Below, piece by piece: positions 54,370 to 61,660 of a stretch of 64,000 nucleotides of DNA (position 1 is the stretch's first letter; each line of letters opens with the position of its first letter). The notes below the pieces were generated by a model. That model did no database searches and was not told the DNA's origin. It saw only the letters and a program-made list of their open reading frames with translations. The position numbers and the translations under genes are program-made. The DNA is from Methylomonas sp. UP202 (lineage in GTDB: Bacteria > Pseudomonadota > Gammaproteobacteria > Methylococcales > Methylomonadaceae), in assembly GCF_029910655.1 (NCBI RefSeq), contig NZ_CP123897.1:4825547-4889546 (forward strand), given 5' to 3'.

Positions 54370-54723
54370 ATGGACATCATCTTTTTAGGCGGTCTTGAGA
54401 TCGATACATTGATCGGCATTTACGAATGGGAGCGAAAAATCAAACAAAAAGTGGTGCTCGATATCGAGATGGGCTTCGACATCCGCCCCGCCGCCGCCAG
54501 CGACGATATCGCCCATGCCCTGGACTATAAAACCGTTTCCGACCGGGTTGTCGCCTTCGTCGAAGACAGCGAGTTCTTTCTGGTGGAAACTCTGATCGAA
54601 GAAATCGCCAAACTACTGCGCAGCGAATTCCCCATTCCCTGGGTACGCATTACTCTTAACAAAAAAGGCGCGATCAGCCGAGCCCGCGACGTCGGCATCG
54701 TAATAGAACGAGGCCAGAGATAG
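54370..54723 (+). CDS. folB: Dihydroneopterin aldolase
   Basis: A 117-residue enzyme of the tunnelling fold. MDIIFLGGLEIDTLIGIYEWERKIKQKVVLDIEM starts it; DIAHALDYKTVSDRVVAFVEDSEFFLVETLIEEIAKLL and VRITLNKKGAISRARDVGIVIER follow, read in sections. The conserved Glu in the WE motif and Lys in NKKGA fit the active site. It makes 6-hydroxymethyl-dihydropterin for folate synthesis. The folK gene follows after 3 nt. Confidence 0.95.
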   Translation: MDIIFLGGLEIDTLIGIYEWERKIKQKVVLDIEMGFDIRPAAASDDIAHALDYKTVSDRVVAFVEDSEFFLVETLIEEIAKLLRSEFPIPWVRITLNKKGAISRARDVGIVIERGQR

Positions 54724-54726
54724 ACC

Positions 54727-55218
54727 ATGCCGACCGGATACATTAGCATCGGCAGCAACATCGACAAGGAAGTCCACATCCCGTCCAGCTTAAGGGCGCT
54801 ACAAGCCCAGTTTGGCGATCTGACGGTCTCGAGCATTTACGAATCGGAACCGGTCGGCTTCAGCGGCGATAGCTTTTACAATCTGGTCGCCAGCTTCGAC
54901 TCCGACCTTCCGGCTAAAGCGGTGGCAAAACTGCTCCGCCAAATCGAACTGGATCACGGCCGCAGCCGCGACAGCCAAAAGTTCTCGGCCCGAACCTTGG
55001 ATCTGGATTTGATTTTGTACGGCAGCGACATAATTAGTGACGGCCGCCTGCGAATTCCCCGAGACGAAATCGAACGCTACGCCTTCGTGCTAGAGCCACT
55101 GGCCGAAATCGCGCCTAACGAAACCCACCCGGTCTGCGGCCGCCGTTTCGGCGAACTGTGGGACGCTTTCGACAAGACGCTAGCCCGCCAAACCAAACTA
55201 GGCCCGGCGGAATACTAA
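54727..55218 (+). CDS. folK: 2-amino-4-hydroxy-6-hydroxymethyldihydropteridine pyrophosphokinase
   Basis: A 163-residue HPPK. Signatures are YISIGSNIDKEVHIPSSLRAL, VSSIYESEPVGFSGDSFYNLVA, LRQIELDHGRSRDSQKFSARTLDLDLILYGSD and LRIPRDEIERYAFVLEPLAEIAP, read in sections. The DLDLILYG stretch binds the magnesium ions. It transfers pyrophosphate from ATP to hydroxymethyl-dihydropterin. It forms an operon with folB and converges with the pteridine reductase gene, leaving 2 nt between stops. Confidence 0.96.
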   Translation: MPTGYISIGSNIDKEVHIPSSLRALQAQFGDLTVSSIYESEPVGFSGDSFYNLVASFDSDLPAKAVAKLLRQIELDHGRSRDSQKFSARTLDLDLILYGSDIISDGRLRIPRDEIERYAFVLEPLAEIAPNETHPVCGRRFGELWDAFDKTLARQTKLGPAEY

Positions 55219-55220
55219 AC

Positions 55221-55946
55221 TCAACGATTCAAACCGCGACCGCCGTCCACGGCCAGAACCTGACCGGTCACGTAGTCCGCGGTCAGCAAATAGTTAACAG
55301 CCCCGGCAATATCGTCCGGGTCGCCACGCCGACCTAGCGCCACCCGCTGAAGAATTTCGGCTTGAGCCGCTTCGGATCCGGCTTGTTCCGGCCACAAAAT
55401 CGCCCCTGGCGCGACCGCGTTCACCCTGACCTCCGGTGCCAACTCCTTGGCCAGACAGCGCGTCATCGCTACCAGACCGGCTTTGGCGATACTGTAAACC
55501 GAATAGCCCGGCAAACCCGTTTCGGCATGTATATCGGCAATATTGACGATGCTGCCGCGCCGGCGCCTCAAACCCGCTGCCAGCGACTGGCACAAAAAAT
55601 ACGGCGCTTTCAGGTTAGCCGCCATCAAATCGTCCCAATCGCTTTCCGCGACCCTTCCGAACGGCGTCGGTAAAAACGCCGAAGCATTGTTCACCAACGC
55701 ATCGACACCGCCCAAATCGGCGACAAACCCGATCAGTTTGCCGCGCTGATCCGCCTCCGCCAAATCGGCCTTTACGGTGAAGGCCGAATCGGGTCGAACT
55801 TCGTTAAACGCCCCGGCGAGCTCCAACGCGGCGGCTTCCGACCGGTAATAATGCAGCACTACATTCCAACCGGCTTCGTGCAAGGAACTGGCGCAAGCAG
55901 CACCGATGCGGCGGGCCGCGCCGGTGATTAAAACGGTTTTCGGCAC
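55221..55946 (-). CDS. Pteridine reductase / short-chain dehydrogenase
   Basis: A 241-residue short-chain dehydrogenase. VLITGAARRIGAACASSLHEAGWNVVLHYYRS carries the TGAARRIG motif of pteridine reductases with NADPH-type Arg. NNASAFLPTPFG, DIHAETGLPGYSVYSIAKAGL (Tyr-x3-Lys) and VNAVAPGAILWPE follow, read in sections. Such enzymes (FolM/PTR1-like) reduce dihydrobiopterin or dihydrofolate-type pterins. Beside folB-folK this fits pterin metabolism, and in a methylotroph pterin reduction for tetrahydromethanopterin is also possible. The start codon is GTG. Confidence 0.92.
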   Translation of the reverse strand: MPKTVLITGAARRIGAACASSLHEAGWNVVLHYYRSEAAALELAGAFNEVRPDSAFTVKADLAEADQRGKLIGFVADLGGVDALVNNASAFLPTPFGRVAESDWDDLMAANLKAPYFLCQSLAAGLRRRRGSIVNIADIHAETGLPGYSVYSIAKAGLVAMTRCLAKELAPEVRVNAVAPGAILWPEQAGSEAAQAEILQRVALGRRGDPDDIAGAVNYLLTADYVTGQVLAVDGGRGLNR

Positions 55947-55954
55947 CGAAACAG

Positions 55955-56242
55955 TTATTTATCGACCGCGGACAAACTGGCGATCAGCTTGCCGCGAATC
56001 AAATAGCAGACTGCCAACGAACACAGCACCGGCAATTGGGTGAGCAGGAATTCGACCACCGAATGCTTAGGCACCATGCCGGCCAAAGGCACGACAATCA
56101 GCATTTTGGATAGCCACCACGTCAGCCAATAACCAATCAAACCGATAACCGGCCAGTTCAACAAAGGACCGCCGTGATTTTTCGCGGTCATGTAAAACCA
56201 AATCAACGTCAAAATGCCGAACAACTTCGCCAAAAACAACAT
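55955..56242 (-). CDS. Small membrane protein, function unknown
   Basis: A 95-residue protein from the ATG at 56242, with three or four hydrophobic segments (LAKLFGILTLIWFYMTA, WPVIGLIGYWLTWWLSKMLIVVPLAG, VVEFLLTQLPVLCSLAVCYLI). The frame is open farther upstream, but that part is not membrane-like and overlaps the region before the divergent gene. Purine-rich GGGGAGGGGG lies just before the ATG. It follows the pteridine reductase start on the same strand, so it is upstream of it with an 8-nt gap and may be co-transcribed. No family recognised. Confidence 0.75.
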   Translation of the reverse strand: MLFLAKLFGILTLIWFYMTAKNHGGPLLNWPVIGLIGYWLTWWLSKMLIVVPLAGMVPKHSVVEFLLTQLPVLCSLAVCYLIRGKLIASLSAVDK

Positions 56243-56420
56243 ACCCCCTCCCCTTACTATTGTTATAAATTCGCAAATCAACCGACTCGCGCCCAATGTA
56301 ATCAAAAGCACCCGGGACTTCAATGCCAAGCCCATCGGCGCTATCGGCCCGAATTTCAATCTTCCGGGCTTCGGACTTATAATCTGGACACTTTGACAAT
56401 AAGAACATGAGGAAACACCC

Positions 56421-56837
56421 ATGCGCATCCCCAAGCTACTCACCATTCTTGCGCTGACCGGCATCACTCAGCAGGCTTGGTCGCAATCCACCGAAAGCCA
56501 CGGCGGGCACGGCGGCGGCTCGGCCGGCGGCGGTGGCGGAGACAACTGCATCAAGGCAAAAATCACTCGTTACCACCCCGAACATTTGGCAACGGTCGCG
56601 CCTGGCGCGGAATTTTCGTTCGCGGTATCGGGAAGCAACGGCCCTGGCCACATCCATGTCAGCATCCGGCAACAACCGGTCGACGTCGAAATCGAGGACA
56701 AAGACACCTTTTATTGGGTCAAAGGTCATCTTCCCGTAGATCTGAAAAATGCAGCGGTCCGGATTTCGGTCACCGCCAAGGCTAAGGCCGGCAAATGCGA
56801 TGCGGAAGGCGGCTGGCTGCTAAAAGTGAGCGAATAA
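56421..56837 (+). CDS. Exported His/Gly-rich protein, function unknown
   Basis: A 138-residue protein with a signal peptide (LLTILALTGITQQAWSQS). The mature N-terminus is HGGHGGGSAGGGGGDNC, a short His-Gly region that could bind metal. The rest looks like a single beta-sandwich (FSFAVSGSNGPGHIHVSIRQQPVDVEI), with HIH another possible metal ligand. Two Cys (in DNCIKAK and AGKCDAEGG) may form a disulfide. A periplasmic copper- or metal-binding role is only a guess. Its start is 178 nt from the divergent membrane gene. Confidence 0.8.
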   Translation: MRIPKLLTILALTGITQQAWSQSTESHGGHGGGSAGGGGGDNCIKAKITRYHPEHLATVAPGAEFSFAVSGSNGPGHIHVSIRQQPVDVEIEDKDTFYWVKGHLPVDLKNAAVRISVTAKAKAGKCDAEGGWLLKVSE

Positions 56838-56896
56838 CACCGCGTTCAGCGATAGTCGATGGCGGCCACCCTACTCGCCATCGACCACCTCGGCCG

Positions 56897-57241
56897 TCAA
56901 TCCCATTCGAATAAGATCCACTGGTTGACATTGGTGTTCTTATCCAAATCGTTTTTCTTCACGTCCATTTCCCCGTCGCCGTTGGTGTCCAGCATGTAGT
57001 AGGGCGGCCCAACATCGGGTTGCACCTTAACCATGACTAATTTGCCGTTACGGCGATACTCGTGAATGATGTCCCGGCCCTTGCGGGTGATCGTAATATC
57101 CGGCGCCATTTCTTCACCCGACTGAATCGGCATCGGCAAATCGGGCGGCTCCGGCACAGGCGCCAATTCATCCGGCGCTGGTTCGGCCAGAACGAGTCCG
57201 GACGCGAACAAAATAAGGATCAAGCGAAATAGCTGGCGCAT
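56897..57241 (-). CDS. DUF2782 domain exported protein
   Basis: A 114-residue protein from the ATG at 57241 with a signal peptide (LFRLILILFASGLVLAEPA). A Pro/Glu-rich linker precedes DITITRKGRDIIHEYRRNGKLVMVKVQPDVGPPYYMLDTNGDGEMD in sections, which is the DUF2782 domain. The DTNGDGEMD loop looks like a calcium-binding EF-type loop. The protein ends VNQWILFEWD. DUF2782 genes are common in gammaproteobacteria and have no known function. Confidence 0.88.
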   Translation of the reverse strand: MRQLFRLILILFASGLVLAEPAPDELAPVPEPPDLPMPIQSGEEMAPDITITRKGRDIIHEYRRNGKLVMVKVQPDVGPPYYMLDTNGDGEMDVKKNDLDKNTNVNQWILFEWD

Positions 57242-57724
57242 TGGAGCCTCTGAAATTTTCGGTGAGTTATCATGATAAACCATTTCGCCGTGCCTTATCG
57301 CGGAGCACTTTGATCAAAAAAATCATCAACGGACCGGCGTAGCCCGGCGCGCCAATCACCTCGGCGCGCCTAAACGGACGCAAAGCAATATAATCTGCGA
57401 AACCACCCAAGCCGGGGTGCCTAACCAAACCACCGCTTCGTGTGCGAACTAAACGATTCAGCCCCTTGACACCGGCTTTCGCGCTAACGCCAGCCTAAAT
57501 TCGGCTAACCAGATTCGACACCGAATTTGCGATGGCCGTTAAAAAAATTTGGCATCGCCTTGCAAAAAAAAAAAGCGAATCTATACTGCCTGCACAGTTG
57601 TTTCGCTAGGAATGTTAGACAGCGCACTCCCGGAACCACGGCCCAGCCAAGCCGTTAACGGTAGTAGCGATTTAATGCACGCCATGCGACAGCCTAATAT
57701 TAAGAAAATACAAGGGGCTAACGA
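57242..57724. other. Intergenic region upstream of the RTX gene
   Basis: A 483-nt gap. GG (57551-57552) and GC (57562-57563) in TTGGCATCGCCTTGCA resemble a sigma-54 promoter, but the spacing is 9 nt, not 10. A run of 11 A begins at 57564. A short plus-strand frame at 57549 overlaps the RTX start in another frame and is likely spurious. AAGGGGC lies 6 nt before the RTX ATG. Confidence 0.4.
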
Positions 57725-58843
57725 ATGTCTTCAAATTACGATAACGACCAGAGCACCAGTGCATTGACCGAATTGCAAGATTCCGGTCTTGTCGACGGAG
57801 CGTTTTTATCCGCGCTGGACAGAGAGCGTGGCGACACCTTGAGTGTCATTGTCGATCCGGAAACCAGTCTCGTAGACCAAATTCCATCCGGCTCGGACGT
57901 GGTCTGGATTCAAGGCGGCGGCGACTTCAGCTTGGACGGCTTAAGCCGCTCGGTGATTCGAGACATGAACGCGCTGATTTTCTCGACCCAAACCAACGTC
58001 ACCCTTGACCTGTCCAGCCTGTTCAGAGGCTCGGTGATATTCGGCGCGGGCGACGACTTCCTGACGTATTCCGGCCGCATTGCTCAAAACGTTCAAGGCG
58101 GCGACGGTAACGACTCCGTCATTGGCGGCACCGGCAACGACACCGTTAAAGGCGGCGCCGGCGAGGACAGCGTCGTCAGCGGCAAAGGCAAGGACATCGT
58201 CGACGCCGGCGACGGCAACGATACCGTCGATAGCGGCACCGGTAACGACAGCATCCTCTGCGGCGCCGGAAACGACAGTATCACCGCCGGCACCGGCAAC
58301 GATACCATCGTCACGGGCCTTGGCGACGACACCGTCGTCGCGGGCACCGGTAAAGACAGCATACTCGGCAGCTCCGGCAACGATTATCTGGATGGCGGCA
58401 CCGGCAACGACAAAATTACCGGCGGCGGCGGCAACGACGTATTGATCGGCGGCGACGGCAACGACAGCATCACCAGCGGCACCGGCAACGATACGATCTT
58501 TGGCGGCGCCGGCACAGACACGATCACGGTCGGAGACGGCAGCGATATCGTCGACGCAGGTACCGGCAACGATAAAATTGTCGTCCAATCCAGCGAAATC
58601 AACGACGACTCGACCACGATTACCATCGACGGCGGCGCCGGTAGAGACATACTCGATTTGTTCGGCGTACACATCACCAGCGGCTCGGTCGACACCGCGG
58701 CCAATACCGCTACCGTGGTTCTGGCCGATGGCACGACCTTGGACATCAGCAATGTCGAGCGCTTTATCGGGAATTTCGATAGCGATGCGCACGCCGAAAA
58801 TATCAGTCTGACCGGCCTGGGAAATTTCTTGGATAGCCTGTAA
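57725..58843 (+). CDS. RTX (hemolysin-type calcium-binding repeat) protein
   Basis: A 372-residue protein with about 18 tandem nonapeptides of the GGxGxDxux type at about residues 100-290 (units such as GGDGNDSVI, GGTGNDTVK, GGAGTDTIT), which bind calcium as a beta roll after secretion. The N-terminal 100 residues have no signal peptide and an unfamiliar sequence. The C-terminal 80 residues (VDTAANTATVVLADGTTLDISNVERFIGNFD in sections) look like a type I secretion end. One repeat has a Cys (DSILCGAGND), unusual in RTX regions. It is probably exported by a type I system not in the window. Two large glycosyltransferases follow. Confidence 0.9.
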   Translation: MSSNYDNDQSTSALTELQDSGLVDGAFLSALDRERGDTLSVIVDPETSLVDQIPSGSDVVWIQGGGDFSLDGLSRSVIRDMNALIFSTQTNVTLDLSSLFRGSVIFGAGDDFLTYSGRIAQNVQGGDGNDSVIGGTGNDTVKGGAGEDSVVSGKGKDIVDAGDGNDTVDSGTGNDSILCGAGNDSITAGTGNDTIVTGLGDDTVVAGTGKDSILGSSGNDYLDGGTGNDKITGGGGNDVLIGGDGNDSITSGTGNDTIFGGAGTDTITVGDGSDIVDAGTGNDKIVVQSSEINDDSTTITIDGGAGRDILDLFGVHITSGSVDTAANTATVVLADGTTLDISNVERFIGNFDSDAHAENISLTGLGNFLDSL

Positions 58844-58876
58844 TGATGCTTCCGACTAATTAAAACCCCATTGAAA

Positions 58877-58904
58877 GGTGCCGAACATTCGGCACCTTTT
58901 TTTT
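58877..58904 (+). terminator. Rho-independent terminator after the RTX gene
   Basis: The stem GGTGCCGAA (58877-58885), loop CA, and TTCGGCACC (58888-58896) are followed by TTTTTTTT (58897-58904). It lies 34 nt after the RTX stop and immediately before the next open frame. Confidence 0.93.
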
Positions 58905-61650
58905 GCCTGACGAATTTTTTGCCTACATTGGCGCAGGTCGGATTGCGTCGGCCTTGCCCCCAAAAAAGTCCCGGCCTGTTTTGACGAGATCAACCCCACT
59001 GCCCCTGCTTTCCGCCGAAGCGATAGGCCTCGATGACCGCGACCGAACCGTCGGCGGCGAACCGTCGCATACCCTCGATTTTGTCGATACCGCCGCCCGA
59101 TTGTTGCGCAGCGGCCACCCCTACCACGCATGGCGACTGATCGACAGAGTAACGCGCGTCTACCAACTTAAGTCGGTCGATTTGACACTTTTACAAGCCA
59201 AGGCGCTCGAGCACTGCGGACAACCCAATGCCGCGGTGGAATTATTGTTCAACGCGAGAAGACGGTTTCCGGACAACGACACGTTGGCCGCATATTTACT
59301 GGAACTGCTGGAAGCGCATCCCCAGCCGCCCAACCCCGCTTCGCGGCAGCTGGCCTGGGCGGCCTTGGCCAGACACGATCAACCGGTGGATGTATTACGG
59401 GCGGCGCGGATTCTGACCCGATTCGGGGATGCACCGATCGGCGCTTGCCGCTTCGACGGCGAAACCCTCAGCGGTTGGCTGTTGAACGCCGAGCGGCAAC
59501 CGCCGCTCAGCGTGGTTCTCGACGGCATCTATTACACGCTGAAACCGTTTCTAGCGACCCCGCTGTTAAACCGAAACGGCTTGGGCGGCGAGCGCGACGG
59601 ATTTTCCTTTAAACTCCCCTATCGCCCCCGGCACATCCGGGTCCATTTGGCGAATAAAGATCTGGCCGGGTCGCCGCTGGTTTTCAGCGGCGCGTCCGAT
59701 GTCGCGTCCAGCGGCGATGCCGCTTTGACAATAGCAAAGCAAGACGGCGCCGTAGATGTGATCGTACCGGTCTATAAAGGTTACGCGGAAACCAAGGCTT
59801 GTCTGAAATCGGTTCTAACCACCGCCAATCGCACCGCCTACCGCTTGATTGTCGTCGACGACGCAAGCCCCGATCCTTTGTTGGCAACTTATTTGCGCAA
59901 ACTGGCGGACCAAGGCCGTATCACACTAGTAAAACAAGCCGTCAACGCCGGCTTCGTCCAATCCGTCGATCGCGGCCTACGGCTCGGCCCGCATCGCGAT
60001 GCGATACTGCTCAACGCCGACACCGTGGTACACGGCGATTGGCTGGACCGCTTGCGCGACGCCGCATATCTGGCCAACGATATCGGCACTGTCACGCCAT
60101 TCAGCAACAACGGCGAACTGGTCAGCTACCCGACGCCGATGCGCGCTTGGGCCTTACCCAAACCGGCGGTGTTGCAACGTTTGGATCGTCTCTGCGCCGA
60201 ACTGCCCGCCGACAGCATTGTGGATATTCCGGTTGGCGTCGGTTTTTGTTTATACATCAAACGCCAATGTCTAACCGAAGCCGGCGGATTCGATAGCCGC
60301 ATGATCGAACGCGGTTACGGGGAAGACACCGAGTTTTGCCTACGCGCCGAACGGCGGGGTTGGCGTAACGTTTGCACGCCGCGAGTGTTCGTCGGTCACG
60401 CCGGTAGCGTGTCTTTCGGGACTGAAAAAGCCGATCTGGCGGCCAAGAATGTCGCCAAGATCTATGCCAGGTACCCCGATCATTCTGATCGGTACGACCG
60501 CTTCCTGTCGGAAGACCCATTGCGGCCGATACGGCTAGCCTTGCAGCGGCAATTTTTACCAATGCGGTCCGGCAAACGCGCGGAATTGGCGCTATTGCCG
60601 ACGCACCAACCCGGCGATTTGCGAGGAGAATGGTTGGCGCAAGGCCTAAGCCAAACCGCTACGTTTACCCTGCAAGCGTCGCGCGCGGCGGACGGCGCAC
60701 TGACCCTGTCCTTGCAAAGCACTCGAACCGAAACGCCGCTGTCGTTGCACTACCGCTGGCCGGATGACGAGCAGCCACTGTGGCAAGACCTGTCCCGGCT
60801 GAACCTCGCCCGCATCGATATTTACGATTTGGCCGATTGGCCTTTTCAAATAGGGCCGGGGCTGATCGAACTCGCTATTCCCTACCGGATCTTTTTAAGC
60901 GATTATGCCGCGTATTGTCCCCGCATCACGCTGACTCGACCGGACGCGGCGTTTTGCGGCGATCCTCCGAGTATCACCGCTTGCGTCGAATGTATCGAAC
61001 GCTATGGCAGCCGACTGCCCGACCTGAATAGTCCAGCGGATTTGCGCCAGGGTTCGCGGCAATTGCTGGCAAACGCCAGCGGCGTTTATTTGGCGTCGAG
61101 GGACGGGTTAAACCGTTTTCGGCGGCGTTTTCCGGAAGTGCGGTTTCGCTACCGAGCCCCAAACTGGGCAAGCGATCGCGACACCGCCGAAAACACCCCT
61201 CCGTTACCTCGGGACCGACACCTGCGCATCGCCGTCATACAGGCCGCGCCCGGTGGCGACGATTTCGAAGCGCTTTTGAAGATGTCCCGATGGCTGGCGG
61301 CTCGGCGGCTGAATGCGGAATTGATCGTATTCGGCGAAAGCGTGGATGACGGCGCGCTACTGGCAACCGGCCGGGCGTGGGTGGTCGGCGCGCTCGCTTA
61401 CCAGGAAATTCCGAGGATGCTCGCGCTGCATCGGTGCTCGTTAATACTCGACGCCAGCCGCTGGCCGCAAATCGAAGCCATAGCGTGGCGGCTGGCAAAA
61501 ACCTGCGGTCTGCCAATCGCCGCGCCCGCCATCGGGACTTATGCCGATTTACTGGACCCAACGGCTGGCGACATACCGTTGGCTCCCGACGCGACGGCCG
61601 AAAATTGGCTGAACGCCGTACTCTCCGCCCATCCAGCTATTTCTCCATGA
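58903..61650 (+). CDS. Multidomain glycosyltransferase (helical repeats, beta-rich domain, GT2 domain)
   Basis: A frame of up to 915 residues. Residues 58-165 are helical, TPR-like (AARLLRSGHPYHAWRLIDRV; GQPNAAVELLFNARRRFPDNDTLAAYLLEL). Residues 181-262 are a beta-rich domain (FDGETLSGWLLNAE to AGSPLVFSG). A GT2 domain starts near 284 (VDVIVPVYKGYAETKACLKSVLTTANRTAYRLIVVDDASPDPLL, LLNADTVVHGDW, YGEDTEFCLRAERRGW, in sections). The C-terminal 200 residues include a Rossmann-like LRIAVIQAAPGGDDFEALLKMSRWL. No ATG occurs before residue 300; the frame's TTG at 58903 is inside the terminator, so TTG at 58954 or 58981 is more likely. It may glycosylate surface material, possibly the RTX protein; this is inference. 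Confidence 0.85.
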   Translation: MPDEFFAYIGAGRIASALPPKKSRPVLTRSTPLPLLSAEAIGLDDRDRTVGGEPSHTLDFVDTAARLLRSGHPYHAWRLIDRVTRVYQLKSVDLTLLQAKALEHCGQPNAAVELLFNARRRFPDNDTLAAYLLELLEAHPQPPNPASRQLAWAALARHDQPVDVLRAARILTRFGDAPIGACRFDGETLSGWLLNAERQPPLSVVLDGIYYTLKPFLATPLLNRNGLGGERDGFSFKLPYRPRHIRVHLANKDLAGSPLVFSGASDVASSGDAALTIAKQDGAVDVIVPVYKGYAETKACLKSVLTTANRTAYRLIVVDDASPDPLLATYLRKLADQGRITLVKQAVNAGFVQSVDRGLRLGPHRDAILLNADTVVHGDWLDRLRDAAYLANDIGTVTPFSNNGELVSYPTPMRAWALPKPAVLQRLDRLCAELPADSIVDIPVGVGFCLYIKRQCLTEAGGFDSRMIERGYGEDTEFCLRAERRGWRNVCTPRVFVGHAGSVSFGTEKADLAAKNVAKIYARYPDHSDRYDRFLSEDPLRPIRLALQRQFLPMRSGKRAELALLPTHQPGDLRGEWLAQGLSQTATFTLQASRAADGALTLSLQSTRTETPLSLHYRWPDDEQPLWQDLSRLNLARIDIYDLADWPFQIGPGLIELAIPYRIFLSDYAAYCPRITLTRPDAAFCGDPPSITACVECIERYGSRLPDLNSPADLRQGSRQLLANASGVYLASRDGLNRFRRRFPEVRFRYRAPNWASDRDTAENTPPLPRDRHLRIAVIQAAPGGDDFEALLKMSRWLAARRLNAELIVFGESVDDGALLATGRAWVVGALAYQEIPRMLALHRCSLILDASRWPQIEAIAWRLAKTCGLPIAAPAIGTYADLLDPTAGDIPLAPDATAENWLNAVLSAHPAISP

Positions 61651-61660
61651 ACGACCCGAC

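Noticed and set aside
57550-57563. Sigma-54-like TTGGCATCGCCTTGC upstream of the RTX gene
   Set aside because: The distance between GG and GC is 9 nt, while sigma-54 promoters need 10.
57549-57767. 72-codon plus-strand frame before the RTX gene
   Set aside because: It overlaps the RTX start in another frame and has low-complexity sequence without a ribosome site.
58026-58590. Regular DNA repeats that might be a CRISPR array
   Set aside because: They are in-frame codons of RTX nonapeptides; units are 27 nt and degenerate, without spacers.
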